From Castor canadensis (lineage: Eukaryota > Chordata > Mammalia > Rodentia > Castoridae): DNA of 64,000 bases. The position numbers and the translations under genes were made by a program. The DNA is taken from assembly GCF_047511655.1 (NCBI RefSeq), contig NC_133397.1:48312001-48376000 (forward strand), given 5' to 3'. Below the pieces are notes generated by a model that saw nothing but the letters and a program-made list of their open reading frames with translations, searched no databases and was not told where the DNA came from. Below are positions 1 to 10,897 of the stretch, piece by piece (the stretch's first letter is position 1; each line of letters opens with the position of its first letter).

Positions 1-614
1 TGTGCATTATTGGTATATAGAAAAGCTACTGATTTCTGAATGTTAATTTTGTATCCTGCTACTTTGCTGAAAGAGTTTATGATTTCTAGAAGTTTTTTTT
101 GGTAGAGTTTTTGGGGTCTCTTAGGTAAAGGGTCACGTCATCTGCAAATAGGGATAGTTTGACTTCTTCCTTCCTTATTCAAATCCTTTTTATTTCTTTC
201 TTTTGTCTTATTGCTCTGGCTAGGAATTCTAAAACTATATTGAATAGGAGTGGAGAAAGCAGACAGCCCTTCTTGTTCCTGACTTTAAGGGGAACGGTTT
301 CAGTTGTTCTCTATTTAGTATGATGTTGGCTCTAGGTTTGTCAAATATAGCCTTTATTATGTTGAGGAACATTCCTTATGTTCTTCGTTTCTTCAGAGCT
401 TTTATCATGAAAGGGTGTTGAATTTTGTCAAAGGCTTTTCCTGTATCTATTGAGAAGATCGTGTGGTTTTTGTCCTGGCTTCTGTTTATATGCTGCATTA
501 TATTTATGGATTTACATATGTTGAATCATTCTTGAATCCCTGGAATGAAACCAACTTGGTCATGGTATATGACCTTTTTGATGTGTTGTTGAATTCTGTT
601 CGCCAGTATTTTGT
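1..614 (-). mobile_element. LINE-1 fragment, ORF2 reverse-transcriptase region
   Basis: Read on the minus strand this is part of L1 ORF2, from the start of the reverse-transcriptase (RT) domain (a [13 protein letters not shown]-like stretch near 530-610) to just past the catalytic FADD box, which is intact at 137-148. The element continues beyond the left edge of the window. Frameshifts and stops break the reading frame, so it is dead. Its 5' side does not run into the upstream part of ORF2; it is fused to the C-terminal part of another L1 copy (see 611-618). Family identity is secure from the RT motifs; the subfamily is not assigned. Confidence 0.9.
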
Positions 615-618
615 TGAG

Positions 619-3300
619 AAAGTTCTTACCTGTACCTACTAACTCCAGAGTATTTCCTACTCTTTCCTGTATCAACTTTAGAGTTTGGGGTCTGATATTA
701 AGATCCTTGATCCATTTTGAGTTAATCTTGGTATAGGGTGATATACATGGATCTAGTTTCAGTTTTTTGCAGACTGCTAACCAGTTTTCCCAGCAGTTTT
801 TGTTGAAGAGGCTGCTATTTCTCCATCGTATATTTTTAGCTCCTTTGTTAAAGACAAGTTGGTTATAGTTGTGTGGCTTCATATCTGGGTCCTCTATTCT
901 GTTCCACTGGTCTTCATGTCTGTTTTTGTGCCAGTACCATGCTGTTTTTATTGTTATTGCTTTGTAATATACTTTGAAGTCAGGTATTGTGATACCTCCT
1001 GCATTGTTCTTTTGACTGAGTATTGCCTTGGCTATTCGTGGCCTCTTGGGTTTCCATATAAATTTAACGGTAGATTTTTAATCTCTTTAATGTATGTCAT
1101 TGGAATTTTGATGGGAATTGCATTAAACATGTAGATTACTTTTGGGAGTATAGACATTTTTACTATGTTGATTCTACCAATCCATGAGCATGGGAGATCT
1201 CTCCACTTTCTATAGTCTTCCTCAATCTCTTTCTTCAGAAGTTTATAGTTTTCCTTGTAGAGGTCATTCACATCTTTTGTTAGGTTTACACCTAGGTATT
1301 TGAATTTTTTTTGAGGCTATTGTAAATGGAATTGTTTTCATATATTCTTTTTCCGTTTGCTCATTGTTAGTGTATAGAAATGCTAATGATTTTTCTATGT
1401 TGATTTTATATCCTGCTACCTTGCTATAGCTATTGATGATGTCTAGAAGCTTCTGAGTAGAGTTTTTTGGGTCTTTAAGGTATAGGATCATGTCGTCTGC
1501 AAATAGGGATATTTTGACAGTTTCTTTACCTATTTGTATTCCTTCTATTCCTTCTTCTTGCCTAATTGCTCTGGCTAGGAATTCCAGTACTATGTTGAAT
1601 AGGAGTGGAGATAGTGGGCATCCTTGTCTGGTTCCTGCTTTTAGAGGGAATGGTTTCAGTTTTTCTCCATTAAGTATAATGCTGGCTGTAGGTTTGTCAT
1701 ATATAGCTTTTATAATGTTGAGGAACTTTCCTTCTATTCCTAGTTTTCTTAGAGCTTTTATCATGAAATGGTGTTGGATCTTATCAAAGGCTTTTTCTGC
1801 ATTTATTGAGATGATCAAGTGGTTTTTGTCTTTGCTTCTGTTAATGTGGTTTATTACGTTTATTGCTTTTCATATTTTGAACCACCCCTGCATTCCTGGG
1901 ATGAAGCCTACTTGGTTGTGGTGAATAATCTTTTTGATATAAAGAACCAACTTTTTGTTTCATTGATTCTTTGTGTAGTTTGTTTAGTTTCAATCTCATT
2001 AATCTTGGCCTGATTTTTATTATTTCTCTCTGTCTGTTGGTTTTGGGTTTGGTTTGTTCTTGTTTTTCTAGGAACTTAAGGTGCATCATTAGGTTGTTTA
2101 TTTGAGAGGTCTCTGTTTTTGTAATGTAGACACTTATAAACTTTCCTCTGAGCACAGCCTTGGCTGTGTCCCACAGATTCTGGTAGGTAGTATTTTTATT
2201 TTCATTGGATTCTAGGAATTTTTTTATTTCTTCCCTTATTACTTTGGTTACCCATTAGTTTTTCAGCAGTGTGTTGTTCATTCTTCATGTGTTTGAATAT
2301 TTTCTGGGGTTTCTTTTGTTGTTGAGGTCTAGTTTTATTCCGTTGTGATCTGACATGATGCAGGGGATTATTTTGATTTTCTTGAAAATTGCTTTGTGTC
2401 ATAAAATGCATGTCTTCTATAACCTTAATTATTTTTTTCTACTTGTTCTATCAATTATTGGGAGAGGACCATTGAAGTTTGTTGTTGGTTGATGTATCTA
2501 TCTTTTTTTCAATTTTATAAGTTTTTTGTTATCTGGTTTGAAGTGCTATTAATTTTAGAAAATCTATTTGACTTACAATTTTTATTTTTAATTGACATAA
2601 TAGTTGTACATATTTATGGGATAAAGTATAATGATATAATACATGTATATAATATTCATTTATCAAATCAGAAAACAAAATGTAATCTATTTTGGAGAAA
2701 GTTCCATGAGCTTCAGAAAAAGAATGTCTATTTCCTAGTTGTTGGGTGAGATACTCTGTAGATATCAACCATATCTATTTGGTCTAATGTGTGGGGTAAC
2801 TCTGAAGTTTTTTTGTTGATCTTTTGTCTGGATAACCTACCTATTGGTGACAGTGGGGTATTCAGTTTTTCCACTATCACTGTGTTAGTGTCTATCAGCG
2901 CTCTTAGGGCCATTAGAGTTTTTTTCTTTTTTTAATGTAGATGAGTGTCCCTGTGTTTGGTGCAAATATGTTAAGGATTGATATTTCCTCTTGATGAATT
3001 GTTCCTTTCATTAATATGAAGTGACCTTCATTGTCTGTTGTGATTGATTTTAGTCTGAAGTCTACTTTGTCAGATATGAGTGTAGCTACTCTTCACTGTT
3101 TATGGGGTCCATTTGCTTGGAAAACTTTTTTCTACCCTTTGACTCTAAGCCAATGTTTATTTTTTTCAGTGAGACAAGTCTCTTGTAAACAACATATGGT
3201 TGGGTCTTGTTTTTTAACCCAATTTGCTATTCTATGTCTTTTGGTTGGGGGCATGGAAGCAATTTAAATTCAGTGTTAATATTGAGAGGTGCTTATTGTT
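619..3300 (-). pseudogene. Broken L1 ORF2 (endonuclease, RT, C-terminal part)
   Basis: ORF2 encodes the L1 endonuclease and reverse transcriptase. Reading on the minus strand, endonuclease remnants lie at about 3300-2690 and 2410-2160. The longest open block is 1818-1264 (184 codons). It contains the palm motif around the first catalytic Asp ([13 protein letters not shown]), the RQGCPLSP motif and FADD (1492-1503), all intact. The thumb and C-terminal part follow at 1271-615 (for example [11 protein letters not shown] near 880). The frame is broken by the insert at 2412-2676, by loss of roughly 580 bases at about 1941 (judged against the L1 copy at 59.6-60.15 kb), and by several stops. The block keeps catalytic residues but lacks a usable endonuclease. 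Confidence 0.85.
2412..2676 (-). repeat. Older L1M-like pieces inside the L1 endonuclease region
   Basis: The endonuclease region of the host L1 is interrupted here. The first part (about 2412-2570) reads like the antisense of an old L1 endonuclease segment (CTATCAATTATTGGGAGAG...). The second (about 2571-2676) reads like the antisense of an L1MA/L1MB 3' UTR (AATTGACATAATAGTTGTAC...). The flanks AAAATGCA (2404-2411) and AAAATGTA (2677-2684) may be a decayed target duplication. Assignment is from memory of the consensus sequences. Confidence 0.45.
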
Positions 3301-3384
3301 TCCAGTCATTCTTGTTCCCCTATTGTTTAGTTTTACCTATCCCTTGTTTACTGGTCTGCTTGCTCAAAAGGGTTTATTCTTTCT

Positions 3385-4426
3385 TTAGTCTCCCTGTGTC
3401 ACTCTAGTTTCTTCTTCTATATATAAAAGTCCTTTAAGTATCTTCTGTAGTGCTGGCTTGGTGGTTGCAAATTCCCTTAGTTTTTCCTTGTTGTGGAAGG
3501 TTTTAATTTCTCCTTCAATTAGGAAGGTTAATTTTGCTGTGTAGACAAGTTTAGGTTGACAATTGCTTTCTTTCGGGCCTGAGTTATGTCTTTCCATGAA
3601 CTTTTTGCATTTAGAGTTTACGTAGAGAAATCTGTTATTCTAATGGGTTTGCCTTTATATGTGATTTGTTGTTTCTCTTTTGCAGATTTCAGAATTATTT
3701 CTTTGTTCTGTGTGCTGAGTGTTTTGATTATGATGTGTCTGGGGGTGTTTCTTGTTTTGGTCTTGACAGTTTGGTGTTCTGTAAGCTTCCTACACCAGGG
3801 TGACTCTCTCTTTCTCAAGGTTAGGGATATTTTCTGCTATTATTCTATTGAATAGGTTGTTAATGCCTTTAGTTTGTACCTTCTCTCCTTCTTCTACACC
3901 CATGATTTGTAGTTTGGTCTTTTCATGATGTCCCAGATATCTTGCATGTTCCCTTCATATTTTCTTAGCATTCTTTCACGATCTTTTACTGTTTGGCCTA
4001 ATTCCTCTACTTTGTCTTCTGTTCCTGATACTCTATTTTCAACTTGCTCCACTCTGCTCACCAAGCTTCCAATTGAGATATTTATTTGGACATTGAGTTG
4101 TTTATTTCAGATTGATTATTTTTCAGGGTTTCCTTATCTTTATTGTTTTCCTCTTTCATATCCTGGATAGTCTTCTTAATTTCATTCATCTATTTGTTTG
4201 TAGTCTCTTTGATCTCATTTAATTGTTTATTCATGTTCTCTTTGCAGTCAAATACTAACTTTTGTGTTTCTTCTTTGAGGTTGTTAATTATTTTTACTAT
4301 TGTTTTTTGGAATTCATTATTTGATAGCTCTTCCTCTATGCAGGTGTTTGGGTCCTTAATGGTGGAACTGGCTTTTGATGGAGAGTGGTTGTCTTGCTGT
4401 TTCATTCTGTGTTGAGATTTATACAT
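3385..4426 (-). pseudogene. Broken L1 ORF1 (RNA-binding chaperone)
   Basis: ORF1 protein is the nucleic-acid chaperone that coats L1 RNA. The start at 4426 opens a 78-codon N-terminal block whose charged, Lys/Glu/Asn-rich sequence fits the coiled-coil part. Further blocks at 3818-3618 and 3597-3385 carry the RRM/CTD signatures also seen in the other L1 here: TPRHIIIKT, QITYKGKPIRI and TTKPALQKILKG. Stops and frameshifts separate the blocks. The N-terminus does not resemble that of the ORF1 at 57.35 kb, as expected for this fast-evolving region, while the C-terminal domain is clearly related. Confidence 0.8.
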
Positions 4427-5752
4427 CTGGAGTTGTTTTTGGTTAGGGTTTTAAGCCCTTGTGCCGCTGCAGTTGGTGTTTTGAGTTTTTTTCTCCTAGA
4501 GCTCTAGCAGTGCTTCTCAGAGAGGGGTATGCTGGATATATTACCCCTTGCAGAGTTCTTGTTGTGGTGCCATTACTTCTTTTCTTCCCTCGGCAAGGAG
4601 GCTAGAGTTCCTATTCTTTGATGGTGTGCAGGATGTTTCCTGCAGTCCTAGTGGGGAGTGCTGAGTCTCTGTGCACTGTGGAGGCAGGCCTCCTAGCACC
4701 AGCAAAGTAGTGGATTGCCACTTAGTGGAGGAGATGGGATTCTAGCTCTCGGACAGGAGAGACATGACTCTTCTTCAGGGAGGTGCAGCGTGAAGTGCCG
4801 GGCTTCTGTGCACCTTGAGGGAGCAGGGCTTCTGGTGTTCCTCTCAGTGGGGAACCTAGTGTTCTTGCTCTTTGATGGAGGGCTCTCTTGCTGTCAGGGA
4901 CAGTGGAGAGTGCTGGGCCTCCATGCTCTGTGGGAAAGGAACCTTCTGGAACCAGCAGAATAACAAAGCCTGGAGCCTGGGGCTCACTTAGATGTGTGGG
5001 GACAGGCTCCTGGCACTAAGTACAAGTGGAGGGTACCTGTTGGTCAGCAAAGCCTGCGGGCTTGAATTGTCTGATGCCCACAAGGCAATGGAGGCCTTGG
5101 GGTTTATTTGTGTTAGGGCAGGTCTATGAGGAGCTATGGCAGCTGCTGCAGGCATGGAAGACCCATGTCTGCAGGTAGCAAGGGCCCTGAGGCTTGCTTG
5201 CTAGCATTGGGCAACCTGGAGCCACGGCAACTGCTGCAGGTGTGGGGGAAACAAGCCTTTGGGCAGCGGGAATTCTGGAGCCTGCTTTCCAGGCATGGGC
5301 TCCAGGAGGGTAGTGCAGTATCAGGGCAAGCATGGGGGAACCAAGCCCTTGTGGAGCAGGAGTTCTGGAGCCTCATTTCCTACGTGGGCTTCAGGGAGTG
5401 CAGTTCAGTGGTGCTGCTTTTGGGAGAACTGTGCCTGCTGGTTCAGCCTTATGTTGCCTGTGGAGCAGCAGGAGCCATGGGTCCCAAAAGGCACGCATCT
5501 CAGGGTGAAGGTAACAAGTCATGTAGTAGGGGAGAGTGTGGAGCTCTGAGTTCCTATGTGTGTCTGGAAGCAGGACTTACCACCAAGAGAGCACTGAGCA
5601 TTGGAGCCTGGAGTTGCATGGTGACTTCATAACTTCACTGGTTATGGGGCCCTATGGGTGCCTTTTGAGGTCCTCTGATCTTCCTTTTTCAGGGTAGTTA
5701 GTCACCGCTGGGCTATAGAGATGTCAACAATCTGCCATCTTGCTGTCCCCCC
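4427..5752 (-). promoter_or_regulatory. L1 5' UTR with YY1-like start
   Basis: A GC-rich block of about 1.3 kb lies upstream of ORF1 in a setting otherwise AT-rich, as expected of an L1 5' UTR. The 5' terminus on the minus strand reads G-rich, then CAGCAAGATGGCAG; AAGATGGC at this position matches the YY1 site that sets the start of L1 transcription in other mammals. Open frames across it look fortuitous. It shares no obvious similarity with the 5' UTR at 56.45-57.35 kb, so the two elements carry different promoter regions. Promoter activity is inferred from position and motif only. Confidence 0.6.
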
Positions 5753-5756
5753 TCCC

Positions 5757-5940
5757 CAGTGCACTTCATTATGCCTTCTTCCTACACAAATGCAATGTAT
5801 GTCAATATTATTCATTCTTTATCATTCTCTTTTCCTCTTCCTCCTCCCCCCACTTCCCTCAAACATCCCACTTTTGCAAACATGTTCTATATATGTGTAT
5901 ACACATTTGCATTGTATGTCTTCTTTTGAGAAAAGTTTGA
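5757..5940 (-). mobile_element. Old L1 3' UTR fragment
   Basis: This pyrimidine-rich stretch resembles part of the L1 3' region at 37.3-37.46 kb (shared TATCATTCTCTTTTCCTCTTC and flanks). It lies between the 5' end of the preceding L1 and the ORF2 remnant that follows. Confidence 0.45.
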
Positions 5941-5944
5941 GTCT

Positions 5945-8900
5945 TTTTACAATTTTTTAAAAATCAGGTTATTAGTTATTATTAATGTTTTTGGTATTGA
6001 ATTTTCAGAGTTTCTTGTATATTCTGGATATTAGTCCCTTGTTAAATATATAATTTGCAAATATTTTCTCCCTTTCTGTAGGTTGTTTCTCTACTATGTT
6101 GATTATTTCCTTTGCTGATCAGAAGCTTTTTAGTTTAGTAAAACCCAATTTGTCCATTTTTGCTTTTGTTTCTTATACTTTGGGGGGGTGGTCTCATCTA
6201 TAAAATTCTTGCCTAGATCAATGCCCTCAAGCATTCTTCCTGTGTTTCCTTCTAGTAGTTTCAAACTTTCAGGTGTCACAGTTAAGTCCTTGATCCATTT
6301 CTGTTTTTTTTTTTTATTATTTTTTTTTGAACTGGTGAGAGAGGGGTCTCATTTCATTATTCTGTATGTGGATACCTAATTTTCCTAGTATCATTTATTG
6401 AAAAGTCCTTTCTCTGTCCTTTTTCCAATGTGTGTTCTTAGCACCTTTGTTGAAAATCAGTTGGCTGTAGATGTGTGAGTTTACTTACAGTCTCTCTGTT
6501 TTGTACCATTGTTCTATATGTCTTTTTATGCCAATACCATGTTGCTTTGATTATGATAGCTTTGCAGTATATTTTAAAGTCAAGTAGTGTCATGCTTCTT
6601 GCTTTTTTCTTTTTGCTCAAGATTGCTTTGGCTATTTGGTTCTTTTGTGGTTCCATACATTTTTTAAGATAGATTTTTTTCTAGTTCCATGAAGAGCATC
6701 ATAGGTATTTTTATAGAGATTGCCTTGAATCTACATATTGCTTTGAGTAGTTTGGACATTTTAATAATACTGATTCTTCTAATATGTAACTATAGAGGGT
6801 CTTTCCATTTTTTTGTGTGTTCTCTTTAATTTCTTTAAATGATGTTTGACAGTTTTCATTGCAGAGATTTTTCACTTCCTTGGTTAAATTTATTGCTAGA
6901 TATTTTATTTTATGTAAATAAAATAAGTGTAAATGGGATTTCATTCCTGAGATCTGTGCCACATAATTGGCTACTCTTGTGTAACAGTGTTACTTAGTTG
7001 ATTTTGTAAACTGTTGCTGTGCTAAATTTGTTTACTAGTTCTAATATTTTTTTCTATGGAATCTTTGGGAGTTTCTATGTATAAGATTATGTCTCATCTG
7101 CAAATAGTGACAACTTGACTCCCTGTTTTCCAGTTAGATGCCCTCTGTTCCTTTCTGTTCTAGTTTCTCTGGCTAGGACTTCTAGTACAGTATTGAATAA
7201 AAGTGGTGAAAGTGGACATCCTTGCCTTTTTCTAGATCTTAGAGAAAAATATTTTAGCTTTTACCCATTCAGCATGAAGGTTTGCTATATTATATATGGC
7301 TTTTATTATGTTGAAGTACATTATCTATACCAAATTTGTTTGGCATTTTTATAATGAAAGGATGTGGAATATTATCAAATGTTTTTTCTTCAGTTATTGA
7401 AATGATCATATGGGTTTTATCTTTCATTCTGTTGTTACATTACATCATGTTTATTGATTTATGTGTGAACCATCCTTGCATCCCTGGGATGAATCCAACT
7501 TGATCGTAGTGAATAATCTTTTCAATGTGCTGTTGAATTCAGCTTGCTAGTATTTTTGTTGTTTTTGAGGATTTTTGCATCTGGGTTTATCAAATATATT
7601 GACCTGTAGTTTTCTTCTTTTGTTGTATTCTTGTCTGATTTTGGCATCAGGATAATAATGACCTCATAAAATGAGTTTGGAAGAATTCTCTCTTCTTTAC
7701 TTTTTGTAATACTTTAATAAGAATAGATATTAATTATTCTTAAGTGTTTCTTAGAACTCAGCAGTAAAGTCCTTTGGTCCTGGACTTTTCATTATTGGGA
7801 GACTTCTTATTATTGATTTAATCTTGGTACTCAATTTTGATCCATTCAGGTTTTCTGTTTCTTCATGATTCAATCTTATTAAGGTGTGTGCATCCAGAAA
7901 TGTGTCCATGTCTTCTTGGTTATTAAACTTGGTGAATGGTTGTTCATAATCTCAAATTATCCCATGTATTTCAGTAGCGTCAATTGTAATGTTTCCCTTT
8001 TCATCTCTGAGCTTATTTATTTGAATCTTTACTCTTTTTTTCTTAGTTTAGCTAGGTGTCAGTTTTGTTTATCTTTTTGAAGAACGAGCTCTTCATTTCA
8101 TTGATCTTTTGTAATTTTTAGACTATTTCTGTTTTAATCTTTATTAGTTCTTTCCTTCTACTAATTTGGAGTTTGGTTTATTTCTGTTTTTTTCTATTTC
8201 TTGGAGATGCAGCAATCAGTTCTTTGAGTTCTTTTGGCTTTTTTGATGTAAGTATTGATTGCTATAAACATCCCTTTAGTATACCAAGGGATTTTGCTGT
8301 ATCCCACAGGTTTTGGTATATTTCCATTTTCATTGTTTCAAGACATTTTACAATCTCCTTCTTGGTTTTTCTTTTTATTCATTGGTTGCTCAAGAGTAGG
8401 TTGCTTAATTTCCACACATTTTTATAGTTTTCAAACTTTTTCATCTTGTTGATTTCTAGTATTATTGCATTGTAGTTGGAAAAGGTACTTGATATGATTT
8501 CAATTTTTAAAAATTTATTGAGACTTGTTTTGTGGCTTATTGTATGATCTATCCTGGAGACTATTCCTGTGCTCTCGAGAAGAATGTATATTCTGAATGT
8601 ATATTCTATTCAACATCCTATTCTGTCTAGCTAACAGAATGCCTGTTAGGTCTATGTGATCTAGGGTGCAATTTAGCTCTTGTTTCTTCCTTAATGATTT
8701 TCTGTTTAGCTGATTTGTTCATTATTGAAAGTGGGGTGTTCAAGTCCCTTATTGTTATTGTTTTGGTGTCTATTTCTCCTTTTATGCTTGGTACTATTTG
8801 CTTATACTCTTAGGTGCGTTTACATTGGGTGCATATATATTTAAAATTGTTATTTCCTCTTGCTGAATTGACTCTTTATCATTATATAATGACCTTTCTT

Positions 8901-9045
8901 ATCTCTTTTTACCGCTTTTGATTTAAATTCTATTTTTCTGAGTTTAATAGTTTCTATGGCTATTCCTGCTTTCTTTTAGAGCGTACTGTGTTTCCACTCC
9001 AAGTGTTTGTAGCTGGTTGTCTTATCTTTCAATAAACTAAATGTG
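5945..9045 (-). mobile_element. Old L1 (L1M-like) ORF2 remnant, minus strand
   Basis: The whole stretch reads as antisense L1 ORF2, with the C-terminal part at the left and the endonuclease at the right. Landmarks are the thumb/C-terminal region at 6.1-6.6 kb, the RT active-site area near 7.08-7.1 kb (with a two-base gain that breaks FADD), and endonuclease remnants at 8.4-9.0 kb. It is much more decayed than the L1 at 9.2 kb, with no open frame above about 85 codons. It has no recognisable 5' UTR or ORF1. Confidence 0.85.
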
Positions 9046-9129
9046 AAAAGATTTTTTGCAAAACCATGATTATGCCTAGTATATAATTAATGCAGCATTC
9101 TGGCCCTGTTACTTATACTGGAACTGTTT

Positions 9130-9222
9130 TTGTATTAGTCAGCTTTATGTTATTACAATGAAATCCCTGAAAAAGATAGCTTACAAAGTAATACACATTT
9201 ATTTATTTAAATCACACTTTTG
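9130..9222 (+). mobile_element. MaLR-type LTR, 5' part (split by L1)
   Basis: The start TGTATTAGTCAGCTTTATGTTATTACAA fits the first bases of MST/MLT-like LTRs of the ERVL-MaLR group and matches the LTR at 40.17 kb. It is interrupted at 9222 by the young L1 and resumes at 11821. Confidence 0.65.
9210..9222. repeat. L1 target-site duplication, left copy
   Basis: AATCACACTTTTG, repeated exactly at 11821-11833 directly after the L1 A-tail. Confidence 0.9.
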
Positions 9223-9283
9223 CAACATATGAAAATCAATAAACGTAATAAACCACATTAACAGAAGCAAAGACAAAAACCAC

Positions 9284-10897
9284 TTGATCATCTCAATAGA
9301 TACAGAAAAAGCCTTTGATAAGATCCAACACCATTTCATGATAAAAGCTCTAAGAAAACTAGGAATAGAAGGAAAGTTCCTCAACATTATAAAAGCTATA
9401 TATGACAAACCTACAGCCAGCATTATACTTAATGGAGAAAAACTGAAACCATTCCCTCTAAAATCAGGAACCAGACAAGGATGCCCACTATCTCCACTCC
9501 TATTCAACATAGTACTGGAATTCCTAGCCAGAGCAATTAGGCAAGAAGAAGGAATAAAAGGAATACAAATAGGTAAAGAAACTGTCAAAATATCCCTATT
9601 TGCAGATGACATGATCCTATACCTTAAAGACCCAAAAAACTCTACTCAGAAGCTTCTAGACATCATCAATAGCTATAGCAAGGTAGCAGGATATAAAATC
9701 AACATAGAAAAATCATTAGCATTTCTATACACTAACAATGAGCAAACGGAAAAAGAATATATGAAAACAATTCCATTTACAATAGCCTCAAACAAAATCA
9801 AATACCTAGGTGTAAACCTAACAAAAGATGTGAATGACCTCTACAAGGAAAACTGTACACTTCTGAAGAAAGAGATTGAGGAAGACTATAGAAAGTGGAG
9901 AGATCTCCCATGCTCATGGATTGGTAGAATCAACATAGTAAAAATGTCGATACTCCCCAAAGTAATCTACATGTTTAATGCAATTCCCATCAAAATTCCA
10001 ATGACATTCATTAAAGAGATTGAAAAATCTACTGTTAAATTTATATGGAAACACAAGAGGCCACGAATAGCCAAGGCAATACTCAGTCAAAAGAACAATG
10101 CAGGAGGTATCACAATACCTGACTTCAAACTATATTACAAAGCAATAACAATAAAAACAGCATGGTACTGGCACAAAAACAGACATGAAGACCAGTGGAA
10201 CAGAATAGAGGATCCAGATATGAAGCCACACAACTATAAGCAACTTGTCTTTGACAAAGGAGCTAAAAATATACGATGGAGAAATAGCAGCCTCTTCAAC
10301 AAAAACTGCTGGGAAAACTGGTTAGCAGTCTGCAAAAAACTGAAACTAGATCCATGTATATCACCCTATACCAAGATTAACTCAAAATGGATCAAGGATC
10401 TTAATATCAGACCCCAAACTCTTAAGTTGATACAAGAAAGAGTAGGAAATACTCTGGAGTTAGTAGGTATAGGTAAGAACTTTCTCAACGAAACCCCAGC
10501 AGCACAGCAACTAAGAGATAGCATAGATAAATGGGACCTCATAAAACTAAAAAGCTTCTGTTCATCAAAAGAAATGGTCTCTAAACTGAAGAGAACACCC
10601 ACAGAGTGGGAGAAAATATTTGCCAACTATACATCAGACAAAGGACTGATAACCAGAATATATAGGGAACTTAAAAAACTAAATTCTCCCAAAACTAATG
10701 AACCAATAAAGAAATGGGCAAGTGAACTAAACAGAACTTTCTCAAAAGAAGAAATTCAAATGGCCAAAAAACACATGAAAAAATGCTCACCATCTCTAGC
10801 AATAAAGGAAATGCAAATTAAAACCACGCTAAGATTCCACCTCACCCCTGTTAGAATAGCCATCATCAGCAACACCACCAACAACAGGAGTTGGTGA
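9284..10897 (+). pseudogene. L1 ORF2 C-terminal remainder, 537 codons open
   Basis: This is the part of L1 ORF2 from the RT palm onward. The first codon (9284) is TTG, not a real start; the L1 frame continues upstream to a TGA near 9229, only a few codons from the truncation point. Motifs are the palm Asp (residue 6), RQGCPLSP (residues 64-71) and FADD (residues 106-109, bases 9599-9610), all intact. Thumb and C-terminal segments follow with no stop. The frame ends at TGA 10895-10897 in an NNRSW context. Other L1s, and 70-odd further codons here ([15 protein letters not shown]...), suggest the ancestral protein read on at this point. Finger motifs and the endonuclease are missing, so no functional protein is expected. 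Confidence 0.85.

Larger units (their letters stand above)
615..5752 (-). mobile_element. LINE-1 with 5' UTR, ORF1 and ORF2, lacking its 3' end
   Basis: On the minus strand the order is 5' UTR (about 5752-4427), ORF1 (about 4426-3385), a short inter-ORF spacer, then ORF2 (about 3300-615). The 5' end is near intact: it begins with a G-rich stretch followed by AAGATGGC (minus strand, about 5739-5733), the typical YY1-site start of L1. The 3' end is missing; ORF2 stops in the C-terminal segment after a GKNFLN-like stretch and is joined to another L1. Two further alterations are visible: an internal deletion near 1941 and a block of foreign, older L1-like sequence at about 2412-2676. It cannot be active. 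Confidence 0.9.

Noticed and set aside
1032-1271. 79-codon minus-strand frame as a separate gene
   Set aside because: It is the ORF2 segment between RT and the C-terminal part of the same broken L1.
5126-5632. 168-codon plus-strand frame
   Set aside because: It lies antisense in the GC-rich L1 5' UTR, which favours chance open frames; no domain is visible.
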